Below, piece by piece: positions 12,250 to 23,695 of a stretch of 64,000 nucleotides of DNA. Every line of letters begins with the position of its first letter. Positions within the stretch are counted from its first letter, which is position 1. A program made the position numbers and the translations under genes. The DNA comes from Mangifera indica. Lineage: Eukaryota; Streptophyta; Magnoliopsida; Sapindales; Anacardiaceae. The notes under the pieces were generated by a model. The model saw nothing but the letters and a program-made list of their open reading frames with translations, was not told the DNA's origin and did no database searches. The stretch lies in NCBI RefSeq assembly GCF_011075055.1, contig NC_058155.1, forward strand, positions 4,700,001-4,764,000, written 5' to 3'.

Positions 12250-14740
12250 TTTATTTTTAGTAAAATTTTTAATAAAATAGTTTAAGTATATTTAATTCTA
12301 TTTTATAAAATATTAAATAATTACATTATTTAATTTTAGTTTTTCATTCTATTAAATTTTCTTTAGCAATCTATAGGTGATAAGAATTCAGAGAGAGTGT
12401 TATAAAGAATAGTTTCCCTCTGCATGACGAAAGCTACTTCTTTACAAATTAAATGAAAACTTATAATTAAATTAACTACGTCCAAGTTGAGGTTACGCTA
12501 CTTTGATTTACATTTTTAATTTAGGGCTACGTCCAAGAAAGCTGCATGAAGAACGCACTTCTTATTTTTAAAAATAAATTTACGAAAAAGTTATTTTATT
12601 CTCTAATTTGTTTATTTTTTTAATTCAAAACTTGTATTATTACGAAAAATAGTTTGATTTGGGTCATAAATTTGAGTTATATTTAAGTCAAACTAAACTA
12701 AAATAATTTTTCTGAGACAAACTTTAACTATCTTTAATTTTAATTTGATAAATTTTTAAAATATTTTTTTATTCAAGCAAACCTCGTGCCGGAGGGTTTT
12801 CAGACATTCAATTAAAAAGGGGAGAGGTGTTTGGGTTTTCATAATTAGAAAATTGCAATAGCATTTTTGAGAATAAAAAAACAGGTTTTCGGAGTGCCTT
12901 TTTAAAAAACTCTTAAGATGTGTTGCCCAAAGAAGGTTTTTTCCAAACTGAAAAGAATATATTAAAGCAACAATATAAATAATTAATTGCACTTTACCTT
13001 TTCTTTCATATTACTAAAAAGAAGGAATTATAATTAGAGAAAGGGCGCAAGAATGGCCACCACCGCACCAAATTGTTGGCTTTTTTTGGTCACGTTACAA
13101 TAAGGTCCTTTTCATTAATTTTGTTCTTTACTTGAGCATTCTGCCCTCCCTCACCATCCCCTCCCGCATCGTATAATGCATTTGTCTTTTTTCTCAAACA
13201 TCTAAATAATATTGGATAAATTCGAGTAAATATATATTTTAAATAAAATTATGTGTATATATTTTAAATATATAAAATAAGTATATAGATAAATATCATC
13301 ATATTATTAGATAATTTTAAATTAAAAATAAAATAATACTTAATCATATAATGATATAAAATATGTGTATCTCTTATATGTATTCAGTTGTATACATATA
13401 GTATTCCTCATATGTGTATCTATTTCTATAGAGTCTGATCTTCTAAAATGGATCGTAAAAAATTTATATTCTAATTTCTCAATAATATTTAAGGGATACT
13501 TGGCCTTGAATAATGATGCTATACAATATTGACTAGTTCAGAATCTTAATAAAAAATTGTTGGTATGAACAAACCCAATTGGTTAATTTTAGTTAGGCTT
13601 ATGTTTGAAAATGATAATAATTTATTATTGTATCTCGATAAAATAGATCAACTTGTTAAGCTTCCATGTTCAATTATGGTCCAATAACATTATTATTTAA
13701 TTAACCAACCAATTAGATACCAAAAGGAAGGGGTAGTTGCATCGATAGAAGTTTAAATCCATATTCGAACTCACATGAACAAAAGAAATAGTTCGATTTT
13801 CCTCCTCCAACTTGAGTTGATTATGAATCAAGAATATTGTTTTCAAATACTATCATTTTAGCCTTTGACTTAATAAACCGTTTCGTTGATCATTGAAAAT
13901 TTATATTGAAATAACAAAAATATCTACCAAAAATAAGAAAAAATGTATCAGTAATATAATATTACTTCAATTAAAACTCTTTTCTTTAACATCATTAAAC
14001 AAATATTAAAATTGGCTATATACTATATTTTTCATTATTTTTATGAGATATGAATGTCTTCATTATTTTTTTAAAAGTTAATTAGAAAGACTCTTTCCTT
14101 GTAACCTTATTAAACAAACACATTTATACATTAATATTAATTATGAAAATTATATTTTATTATTTTTAGAGGATTATTTTTGTCATTTCATTTTATTGTT
14201 TCTTAAAGTCACTATAAATAATGGATTTAAAAAATATAATATAAAATGAATGTCCTTAAAAAATAATGCACTAAAAGCATAAGAGCGAAGATGAAGTCCC
14301 TCTCAAAATAAGAAGAAGAAGAAACAATCGAAGACAACTTCCCATAATAAATAGTATAATTCTCAAGGTGGCGGTGCCTAGCTTCTTGGCAACTTCATTG
14401 CTTCATTCTTTTTTTTATTTTCACTTAATATTATTATAATCCTATTAAATTATGCTTGGAAAATCAGCTTTAAGTCACTAAACCAGGTCAAATTAATAAT
14501 TAATTACACTTGCCTATGCAAATGTTGGAGCGAGGAAGCACATTTGGAGAATCATTTGAGTTGTGTGGAACCCACTTCCTTTTTAATTCCTCTACAGTTT
14601 GTGTTTTCAATTAAATTATATTTTATTTCAGTAATATTATTTGTTTAAAGTCATTACTCTCAGATCTTTGTATATAAACTAAAACATAAAATTATTAAAT
14701 TTTAAAAAAAATTCAAACAATTTTCTTCCAAAATTTTGAG
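12250..14740. repeat. Degenerate intergenic repeat unit U2
   Basis: About 2.5 kb carrying the full set of U1 landmarks in the same order and orientation. Spacing from U1 is about 2.48 kb for the two right-hand landmarks. Divergence from U1 by eye is substantial (many SNPs and indels), so this is far older than the 22.9-kb duplication. Confidence 0.7.
13243..13410. mobile_element. MITE-like palindromic element (arm A)
   Basis: Shares the core ATCATATTATTAGATAATTTT...TTAATCATATAATGAT with the MITE at 10468, flanked by TATGTGTATA-type ends. Boundaries are approximate. No coding capacity. Confidence 0.5.
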
Positions 14741-14744
14741 GAGT

Positions 14745-16300
14745 TTTTCTAGTAAAACTTTTAATAAAAAAGTTTAAGTACATCCAATCACATTTTATAA
14801 AATATTAAATAATTATCTTTTCTTTTCTCTTTCATGTTATTAGGTTTTTTTTAACGATCTATCGGTAGTAAAAATTGAAAGCGAGTATTATAAAGAATTG
14901 CTTCCCTCTACATGAAGAAAGCTAATTCTTTATGAATTAAATAAAAACTTGTAATTAAATTAATTACAGTTAAGTTGAGATTAATTTAGGGCTACTTTGA
15001 TTTACAATCTTAATATACTCCTTATTTTTTAAAATAAATTTACGAAAAGTTACTTTATTCTCTTTTTTTTTACTTTTTAAAATTTTTTATTCAAAACTTG
15101 TATTTGAGATTGTACATAATTTGGGTCATTAAGGATTTAACCTATCCCGGAAAGGCTTATTATTATTAGGCGAAAAGACTTTGTCCCCCCTAAGGTTTAG
15201 GCCATTTTTAAAGTTCCACTTAAAAACTTAAGTATCTATCTATCATAAAATATATGTTAAAATTTTTTATTATATTTAAGAGTAAAACCGTTATTTTAAT
15301 ATTAATATTAAAAATATATAATTTTTTAAATTTTAGTTTTGAAAAATAATTATTTTTCTCCACACTTAAGTTTTTTTTTCTCCCAACCATCACTCTGTCT
15401 CCGATGACTCTTTCTTTCCTCTTTAACCATTAGTTAGCGCCTTCTCGTCATCGACAGACAAAGTTAATCAGTGGATAAAAATCGTCTTTGACTACCGATT
15501 AAGAGATGAAATCTTCATTTTTCTATCTATTTACAAAAAGAGACGAATTGGATATGCATAATTACACATTAATATTGTTTTTGTAATATATTTTTCATTA
15601 TTTTTGTAGGATATGCATGTGGTTTCTTTTTTTTTTAAAGTCAATTGACAATCAACTAATGGTTGGTATGCTAAAAAATAGAAAGACTCTTTCTTCATAA
15701 TCTTATTAAATAAACACATTTATACATAGATATCGCTTATAAAATTTACATTTTATTATTTTTTAGAGGATTATTTTTGTCATTTCATTATATTGTTTCT
15801 AGAAGTAACTAAAAATAATGGATTTAAAAAATAATATATGGAATAAATGTCCTTAAAAAATACACTAAAAAGTATAGGAGTGAAAATGAAATTCTCTCAA
15901 AATAAGAAGAAGAACAAACGGTCGAAGACAACTCCCTATAATAGGACAATTCTCAAGGCGGCGGTTTGTAGTTTCTTGGTAACTTCATTGCTTCATTTTT
16001 TTAAATTTTAATTTAATATTATTATAATCCATTAAATTATGCTTTAAAAATAAGCTTTTAATCGCTAAACCAGGTCAAATTAATAATTAATTACATTTGC
16101 AAATGCAAATGTTGGAGCGAGGGGACACATTCCGAGATTCATTTGAGTTGTGTGGAAACCACTTCCTTTTTAATTCCTCTACAGTTTGTGTTTTCAATTA
16201 ATTTTTATATTATTTCAATAGTATTATTTGTATAAAGTCATTAATCAGATTTTTGTGTATAAACTAAAAACATTCGAACAATTTTCTTATGAAATTTTTG
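14745..16300. repeat. Degenerate intergenic repeat unit U3 (truncated)
   Basis: The third unit has the GAAGAAAGCTA block at 14901 and the two right-hand landmarks at 15879 and 16107, but lacks the GGCCACCA and ACTTGTTAAGCTT blocks. The missing middle coincides with the left arm of foldback element FB-b, so that element interrupted or replaced part of the unit. Confidence 0.6.
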
Positions 16301-16877
16301 TATATAGATTGAATCAAATTTGAATAAAATTTTGTGTTTAGAATGTGAATAAATTGATGTGATATTATTCTTCTAATTGTCAGCTTTCGATTTGGACGAT
16401 GTTCATCTGCTCTCGATCTGGATAGTGTTAGTTTGCTCTTCAATTTTGGCTTCGATTGATTTCGATGGGAGAAGATGTTCGGCAATTTTTCTTTTTAGTT
16501 TTGGCTTTAACATTTGTCTCTTTGTCGGATGAAAAATTGTCTTCCTCCGACGATTTTGGTTAAAGATTCGCATGCTTTGACAGGATAGGAGGAGTTTTGG
16601 GAAGGTCAATCATGCGAGATGATCATCAGAGAAGTAGAAAAAAATCTTAAGAGAGAAATAGTCGCTTTTTAAATTTTGGGTGGGGGAAAATATTGTTTTT
16701 TAAACTTAGAAGGGCAACGTGATAAAATTTTAGGGTTTTAAATATTTTTAGTTAAATAATATTTTTACTCTTAATCCTAACAGTAATTTTAATATAAAAA
16801 GGGTATTTGAGTTTTTAAAACTTTACAGATAAGTTTGAAATTTGACCAAACCTTGAGTGGGAATAAGTCTTTTGGCA
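15169..16877. mobile_element. Foldback / TIR element FB-b (arm A), composite
   Basis: The left end GGCGAAAAGACTTTGTCCCC and right end GTGGGAATAAGTCTTTTGGCA are imperfect inverted copies and match the termini of FB-a and FB-c. At about 1.7 kb it is nearly twice as long as the others, because about 700 bp of repeat unit U3 lies between its arms. No protein of note is encoded. Confidence 0.6.
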
Positions 16878-16892
16878 TTTAATTTATTAAAG

Positions 16893-17025
16893 TAGTACTA
16901 CGTGTACAAATAAGAATGTATCATTATATAATTAGATAATTAAAAATAAAATAATATTTAATCATATAATGATATATTATATATATATATAAAATTATAT
17001 ACAAAAATTATACACATAATTTTAT
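16893..17025. mobile_element. MITE-like palindromic element (arm A)
   Basis: Contains the family core GTATCATTATATAATTAGAT...TTTAATCATATAATGATA between ends TACTACGTGTACAAA and TTATACACATAATTTTA. It lies directly beside the right end of FB-b. Boundaries are approximate. Confidence 0.5.
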
Positions 17026-18112
17026 TGAATTTATTATCACTTATTGGTTATTTATGTGCCTAAAATTATTGAAATAATAATGGCCCTAAATATATACCTA
17101 ATTTTATTTCTACTTAAAATTGTACAATCTTAATTTATTCTTTCAGGAAAAATAAAAAAATTAAACGGACAAAATTTTGCAATTCTGTTTTTATCATTTA
17201 ACAAAAGAAAATATATTTGATAGTATTTTCTACCATAATAGTGCTATATAATAATTTTTATTTATAAATAATAATATATTATTATATAATTTAATAATTA
17301 AAAATTAAAATTAAAATAATATTATATTATATAATAATTTAATAATATTTGTATATAAAATTATAAATAAAATTTTGTTAGGGCTGTTTGGTTATGAATT
17401 TTAAAGATTATTTTGGTAATCTATTTTTTATTCTTTTATTTGATTTATCAGTAATAAAAGATTACAGTAATATTTTATTACCTATGTTGACGTGACAGGT
17501 AATATATGTGATAATCTGATTACCACCTTCACCTTAAGTATTTAAAATTATCAAGGTAATCTTAATTTTATTATAATTATATTAGTATTTATTAATTTTT
17601 TGAGACAAAAATAAATTTATTTTTAATTAATATGATAAATAATATGAAAAATATTTAAAAATAATTATATTCAAGGGCATTTACGTAAAATAATTTACTA
17701 GTAATATTTTATTATCTTTAGTCAAATACAATAATTATTTATACCTATCAAATTTTATCAAACATAGTAATCATTTATATCTAATAATCTTTTAAGTAAT
17801 CTATCTTCAAGATAATTTTCTATTTTAGTAATAAAACATTACTCAAACCAAACGCTTCCTTAATATAATTATTCTTTCCCAGAATCTGGTTAAAGCAAAT
17901 GTAAATTCACTTTCAAGTTCATGTTTCTGCTTGTCCGCGTAGTGATGGCCGATCAACGGCCAAGAATCATCTAATCGTGTTGACCCACATTGTCCACCGC
18001 TGATCTTTAAATCTTACAACATGACAAACGAAGACGGACGGTAATGATTGACGGGTTGACCATCTTTATGTCCCACTCACAAACACAAGTTACACACACA
18101 GATTGTTGATAA
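17026..18112. other. AT-rich intergenic and upstream region of STOP1 (arm A)
   Basis: From 17026 to about 17870 the sequence is very AT-rich, with further palindromic stretches around 17240-17370 and no gene. From about 17900 base composition becomes more balanced and pyrimidine tracts appear, as expected for the promoter and 5' leader of the STOP1-like gene. I could not assign a TATA box with confidence. Confidence 0.5.
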
Positions 18113-18274
18113 ATGGAGTCCGTGGAGCTTAATCTTTCTCTTTCATTCTCTTCTTTTCTTCCATGTTCCTGTTTTCTCAGCTGCAGAAACAGAGCATCTA
18201 AGCAATCTTTCAACCGGGTGACCCTCAAAATCTTTTCTTTTTTACCTTTTTACGAGTTGCATGCATTTTTTTAG
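18113..18274 (+). other. Possible upstream ORF in the STOP1 leader (arm A)
   Basis: A 53-codon open frame begins at an ATG in the pyrimidine-rich leader about 850 bases before the STOP1 start. It encodes a Ser/Phe/Leu/Cys-rich peptide that also looks like a targeting presequence. It is identical in arm B (48345-48506). Whether it lies in the mature leader depends on an unmapped 5' UTR intron; acceptor-like TTTCAG and TTTTAG sites occur near 18887 and 18919. It may be chance. Confidence 0.25.
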
Positions 18275-18964
18275 TGGGAAAATATGATGAATCTTGCTTC
18301 TTTTTGGTGTTTTAGTTTGTTCTTCAACATGGTAGTTTATCTTTTTGAGATCTTTTAATGTTTGCTAGCTTAGTGTTTTAAGCGAAGAAAGAATGAGATT
18401 TTTGGTTTATTTTTTGTTTAATATAGTATAAATGAAATGATAGTTGGGACTTTGTATTAGTAATTGTAATAAATGAAGGGTTTTTTTTTTTTTTTTACGT
18501 TATTGTTATTTTATGATTAATTGGGGATCTGCAGTTGGTTGTAAAGAAGAGATTATTACTTTGGCTGTTAAATCAAGCTTGTTGTTTTAACTTTTAAGTG
18601 GATTCTTAATGGAGTTTTTCAGATTGTGCTAGAATATTGAATATGATGAGAAAGAGTTGGATTTTTATGTTATTTCTGATTTTGAAGTCAACTGGAATTT
18701 TCAGATCAAATGAGTCTTTGTTGAAGTTGTCGTATTTAATTGAGATTTCAGTTGTTTTTAAGATTTTGGGTTATGAAGTTTTGTTGAAGATCATGCTTTA
18801 GCCTTTTTGCCTGTTTAATTTTCCGAGTTTATGTGAATGGTTTGATGTTAAATCATTGTAGTTATTCTTTTTTGCTTTGAATTTCAGTAAGTGATTCTGA
18901 TCTCAAATGAAATTTTAGGTGTGATTGCTATTGGATCAAAAAACTTGCATAAAGGTTTTAGAAA

Positions 18965-20529
18965 ATGGATCTTAAAGGGAGTCTATGTGCAGACACTTGG
19001 GGGAAGTCTTCTTCCTTCTCAGATGAACTACCAAAAAGGATGTCTTCTAATAACTCATCTTTTGCTGATTTTGATTCGCGGCCACCACAGAAGTGGGAAG
19101 ATCAGATCATATTAGATTATGCCATGAGGATGAATTCTCCCTTCCCTGAGTTCAATCAACCACAAACCCAGTCTCCGCTTCCTTCTAACTCCAGTAACCA
19201 AATCAAGTCCCCAGTTCAGATGAATGAGGCACTCCAGGCGAATAGAACCGAAGATTGGGATCCAAAAGCTATGCTGAATAACCTCTCATTTTTGGAACAA
19301 AAGATCCACCAGCTGCAGGACTTGGTGCATTTGATTTTCGGCCGAAGAGGCCAAGTGTTGGGGCAATCGGATGAGCTTGTAGCTCAGCAACAGCAGCTCA
19401 TCACTACCGATCTCACTTCTATTATTGTTCAGTTAATCTCTACTGCTGGTAGTCTTCTCCCATCTGTGAAGAACAACTTTTCAGCTGCCGCTCCTTCCAT
19501 TGGACAGCTTGGGCAGTTTACTGGGGTTCTCTTTCCGCCAGTGGATGACCCTAAAGGTGGTGTTCAGCCGCAAAGTGGTCCTGGAACCAAAGTTTTGAAT
19601 AATTTAAACCATGTTGATCTTGGTGGCAATAGTGTGATTGAACAGAACCACACTTTTGAAGAGCATGAAATTAAAGATGAAGAAGATGTAGAAGAAGGAG
19701 AGAACCTCCCTCCTGGATCCTATGAGATCTTACAACTAGAGAAAGAAGAAATCCTTGCACCTCATACTCACTTCTGCACAATATGCGGCAAAGGATTCAA
19801 GAGGGATGCAAATTTACGAATGCACATGAGAGGTCATGGAGATGAGTATAAAACTCCAGCAGCACTTGCAAAACCTCAAAAGGGGTATGATTCTGAACCA
19901 ATGATTATTAAGAGGTATTCCTGCCCATATGCTGGTTGCAAGCGGAACAAGGATCACAAAAAATTTCAGCCTCTGAAGAGTATTTTGTGTGTCAAAAATC
20001 ATTACAGAGAACTCATTGCGACAAAAGTTACATCTGCAGCAGATGCAACACCAAGAAATTCTCTGTTATTGCTGATCTTAAGACTCATGAGAAGCATTGT
20101 GGCAAAGATAAATGGCTTTGTTCCTGTGGCACCACATTCTCGAGGAAAGACAAGCTATTTGGACACATTGCACTCTTCCAAGGCCACACGCCGGCCATTC
20201 CCACTGATGAAACCAACAAAGGACTTGCAGGGCCGTCTGATCGAAGAGAAGGCAATGAAGCAACAAGCAAAGTTGGCAGTATAAGTTTCAACTTCAGCTC
20301 TAATGCTCCTACTGGAAAGGGGATTCAAAATGATATGTACAGCAAAGGGAGTGCTGATGATTCAGCTAGTTTATTCTCGTCATTGAACTTTGATACCTGT
20401 AACTTTGACGGTTTTCATGAATTCCCTCGACCTCCATTCGATGATTCAGAGAGTCCGTTCTCTTACCTTATTCCAGTTTCTTGTAATTACATTCCAAAAA
20501 CTGGAGGGGATTCGAGTTTGAAACCCTGA
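18965..20529 (+). CDS. STOP1: STOP1-like C2H2 zinc-finger transcription factor, arm A copy, frameshifted
   Basis: The same gene as 49197-50762, which has an intact 521-residue frame. STOP1 proteins are nuclear zinc-finger regulators controlling proton and aluminium tolerance genes, notably organic-acid exporters. In this copy one A is missing near position 20006 (CATTACAGAG here, CATTACAAGAG in arm B). The native frame therefore ends after about residue 347, inside the second zinc finger, and reads on for about 90 foreign residues to a stop at 20284. The remainder, with fingers three and four and the C-terminus, is intact in the next frame up to 20529. Everything else is essentially identical to the intact copy. 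A single missing base in otherwise perfect sequence suggests a consensus error or a very recent null allele, not an old pseudogene. Confidence 0.85.
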
Positions 20530-20635
20530 AGTGTTACTAAGTTTAGGTTGTTGCTTGCTTTAGGATTATTATAATTAGTCATATTTGTGAGTCAAGGTGA
20601 TCCCGTTTCCATGTTCTTGTAATTGGTTGTACTTG

Positions 20636-20641
20636 AATAAA
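20636..20641 (+). terminator. Poly(A) signal of STOP1 (arm A)
   Basis: Canonical AATAAA 107 bases after the STOP1 stop codon, preceded by TGTA-containing far-upstream motifs (TTGTAATTGGTTGTACTT). Confidence 0.6.
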
Positions 20642-21445
20642 TGTTCTCTATTATGAGTTTGTTACATTATTAAGAAAACTGAGCCGGCATCAACTTCTCC
20701 AAGGTTCTGAAAATCAGCGGGATCATTGAAAAAACTTAAAAGGAGACGGACAAAAATGTATCTGCATTCTTCAAATTAAGAAGCATGTACAGATTATACG
20801 TGTTGACTTGACTTACATGCATTGAATGGATGAAGCATTATGGCTATTAAGATTTGGTATCACAGGTCCGTAAGCCAAATTGCAGTAAAGATGTTGACGA
20901 GGTCAGATTCTAAAAATAGAACTGAGATTAGGTTTGGATTACTTTTTGAGTAATTTTTCTTGTACAAACATTAATATGCCTTTCAAAATTTCAAGGGTAA
21001 AACTTAACTTAAAATAACAGTTGAAAATTGAAGGAGTACTAATCGGAAAGGAAGAAAGACAGAATATACAACATAATGCAACAAAAATGGAACACTATGG
21101 ATTAATTGATTCATATATTTCACAAGCATCATAAGCCATAAATCAATGAAAATTATTAGACTTAAAAAGTTCCATAGTAGAAAAGCTCATAGCGCTTTTA
21201 GGTTCCTCTGGAACAAGCATGTCAGCATTGATACAACACAACGATTCTTTGCTTGACGCTTATTCCTTTGACTCCACCAAATGCAACAGCATCAAGAACA
21301 AAACACAAGAATATTAGACTGAAACATTCATAGCTAATGCATTTCAAGTCATGTAGTTCAATAATCTTGGATCAACAGAAATTTAATTTGTTATTATTTT
21401 TTCATAAATGTTCGATATTTATATAAGGTGTGAACATCTTTATCT
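20642..21445. other. Convergent intergenic region (arm A)
   Basis: Lies between the 3' ends of the convergent STOP1 and membrane-protein genes. I see no open frame, repeat or RNA gene here beyond the expected 3' flanks. Confidence 0.5.
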
Positions 21446-21467
21446 TTATTTATTTATTTTTTCTGAG

Positions 21468-21985
21468 TCAGAAAGAATATATAAATAATACAACGATGAG
21501 GAAGGAGATGGCATAAATGGTCCAAGCGACGCATTTGAGCCACAAAGGAAGTGGAATTGTGATGGCTACAAATATTGCCGTCACTGCACACAAAACACGA
21601 ATCGCTCGAGAGCCAGAGCAACTGTAGGAAATTTTGAGCTCATGAATTTGCTGACAAAGAGAAAAGTGAAGGAGAATATGATTGCAAGACAAAGAAAATG
21701 GAACATAGGGGGGAACTGGGAATGAATTTGCAAGGATTGGAGAGCTATTTCAACTGCTGATGGCAAGCAAAACCCTATCACTATCATTGCCCACTCTAAG
21801 TTATACTGATTACCTACCGGAGCAGGCGGCCCAGCTAGTGTCACTTCATTATCGAAAGCAGTAGGAGGTGCTGCGGGTGGTGGTGGTTGAAGTAATGGTG
21901 CAGCTCTTCGCAAAAGTTGGCTGATTTTGGCAACTATTGAGAGGAAGAAGGCCCTGAGAAGATCAAATATGTCCATTGATTTCAC
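21468..21985 (-). CDS. Small four-helix membrane protein, unknown function, arm A copy, frameshifted
   Basis: The same gene as 51702-52220 (172 residues, intact). Here one C is missing near 21598 (CAAAACACGAATCG versus CAAAACACCGAATCG in arm B). The protein is shortened to 134 residues and loses the last two hydrophobic segments; the lost C-terminus continues in another frame to a stop at 21468. The start is the ATG at 21985, at the head of an amphipathic segment. Probably a base-calling error or a recent null allele. Confidence 0.7.
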
Positions 21986-22081
21986 GTCGTGATTCTCAAG
22001 TATATGAAAGAGAAGCGCTCAAAGTTTGGTATTTTACTGTTCTGAATTCAAGTAACAGGAACACTTGAACATTTAAAAGAA

Positions 22082-22906
22082 GGCCAAAAGATTTATTCCT
22101 ACCCAAGGTATAGTGAATTTGCAATTCCCACCCACAACTTTCAAAAACCCAAACACCCACCTATGGTTTGGAAAACTAACACCTACCCTCCAAAATTAAG
22201 ATAAGATTAAGGGAAAAATCATCATTTAACAATAATTTTAACATTTATATCATTTTACCCTCTTAATTTGAAAAACTAACAATTTTGCCCAAAATTAAGT
22301 TTTGAAAAGTGACATTCTCCCCCCTACCTTAGGTTTCCAATTTCACCGATGAATTTTTGACCAACGATGGCCGATCTCTCTCTTTTTGGTGTTCAATATT
22401 AGACGATAACATCTTGGATTTGACGAAATCTAGACAAGAGTCGAAACATTTCGTTTGAATCTTTGTCGTCCAGACGAAATCGGCTTTGTCTGGATAATGA
22501 TGACGATCCAGATAAGGAGATCGGTTTCTTTTGGATTGATATCATCGTCCAAATGAAGCAGACTTTGTCTAAATGATAAAGATCCAGACAAAGAGTTGAA
22601 ACTCTTCGTCTGGATTATGTCGAATCCAAACATCGTCAGTCCAATATTGAACACCGGAGAGAGAGAGATTGGCCATCGTTGGCAAAAAAATTCATCAGTG
22701 AAATTGGAAAACCCTAGGCAAGGGGTAAAATGTCACTTTTCAAAACTTTAATATTGGGCGAAATTGTTATTTTTTCAAATTAAAGGGGTTAAAATAATAT
22801 AAATGTTAAATATTATTATTAAATAATGATTTTACCTTTAATTTTATCTTAATTTTGGAGGGTAGGTGTTAGTTTTCTAAATCATGGATATGTTGTTTGA
22901 GTTTTT
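22082..22906. mobile_element. Foldback element FB-c (arm A), truncated by the assembly gap
   Basis: Starts GGCCAAAAGATTTATTCCTA and is inverted-repeat along most of its length. In arm B the same element is complete at 885 bp (52317-53201). Here the right arm stops after about 45 bases at the N run. The last bases before the gap differ more from arm B than anything upstream, consistent with low-quality contig-end sequence. Confidence 0.8.
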
Positions 22907-23406
22907 NNNNNNNNNNNNNNNNNNNNNNNNNNNNNNNNNNNNNNNNNNNNNNNNNNNNNNNNNNNNNNNNNNNNNNNNNNNNNNNNNNNNNNNNNNNNNN
23001 NNNNNNNNNNNNNNNNNNNNNNNNNNNNNNNNNNNNNNNNNNNNNNNNNNNNNNNNNNNNNNNNNNNNNNNNNNNNNNNNNNNNNNNNNNNNNNNNNNNN
23101 NNNNNNNNNNNNNNNNNNNNNNNNNNNNNNNNNNNNNNNNNNNNNNNNNNNNNNNNNNNNNNNNNNNNNNNNNNNNNNNNNNNNNNNNNNNNNNNNNNNN
23201 NNNNNNNNNNNNNNNNNNNNNNNNNNNNNNNNNNNNNNNNNNNNNNNNNNNNNNNNNNNNNNNNNNNNNNNNNNNNNNNNNNNNNNNNNNNNNNNNNNNN
23301 NNNNNNNNNNNNNNNNNNNNNNNNNNNNNNNNNNNNNNNNNNNNNNNNNNNNNNNNNNNNNNNNNNNNNNNNNNNNNNNNNNNNNNNNNNNNNNNNNNNN
23401 NNNNNN
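22907..23406. other. Assembly gap, exactly 500 N
   Basis: A run of exactly 500 undetermined bases, the usual placeholder for a join of unknown size. Sequence on the right side (23407 onward) does not continue arm A as judged from arm B, so the join is not simple gap-filling within one haplotype. Confidence 0.99.
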
Positions 23407-23695
23407 TTCTGATTATGAAATTGGAGCAAAATAACCACTGCTTGCCATATTTATGTCATGTTTGGTAGATATTTGGGATCTGCATCTGAAAAATATGCAA
23501 AAATTTACCTTCTAATTCTTGATGGAAGCCTGATGAAATATGTATATTAGAAATAACTTGAGCATGGTCATACAACAAATTGTACTACATATTCTTATTG
23601 TGATAAGCAACTGTCAGCGTCATTCATTCAATGATCTGATTGAATTTCCTCTCAAGTCTTTGGAAATGCTTACAAACAAATTTTCTTTGTTCCAG

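Larger units (their letters stand above)
1..22906 (+). repeat. Arm A of a 22.9-kb near-identical direct duplication
   Basis: The sequence starting at base 1 recurs from 30245 in the same orientation and order, through all three genes and all intergenic repeats. Differences seen by eye are sparse SNPs and short indels, many at homopolymers or in a TA microsatellite (57 versus 55 nt). The arm stops at an N gap inside a foldback element. Its left limit is unknown because homology already exists at the first base of the window. Allelic contigs placed in tandem is the favoured explanation; a very recent tandem duplication is the alternative. Confidence 0.95.

Noticed and set aside
16264..16609. 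Two overlapping minus-strand frames near the right arm of FB-b
   Set aside because: Low-complexity Lys/Arg/Ile-rich peptides within a transposon arm, without similarity to any protein I know.
20078..20291. Minus-strand frames over the STOP1 coding region
   Set aside because: Shadows of the STOP1 exon; the plus-strand zinc-finger protein explains the openness.
22884..23468. Open frames spanning the N run
   Set aside because: They consist of undetermined residues and are artefacts of translating N.
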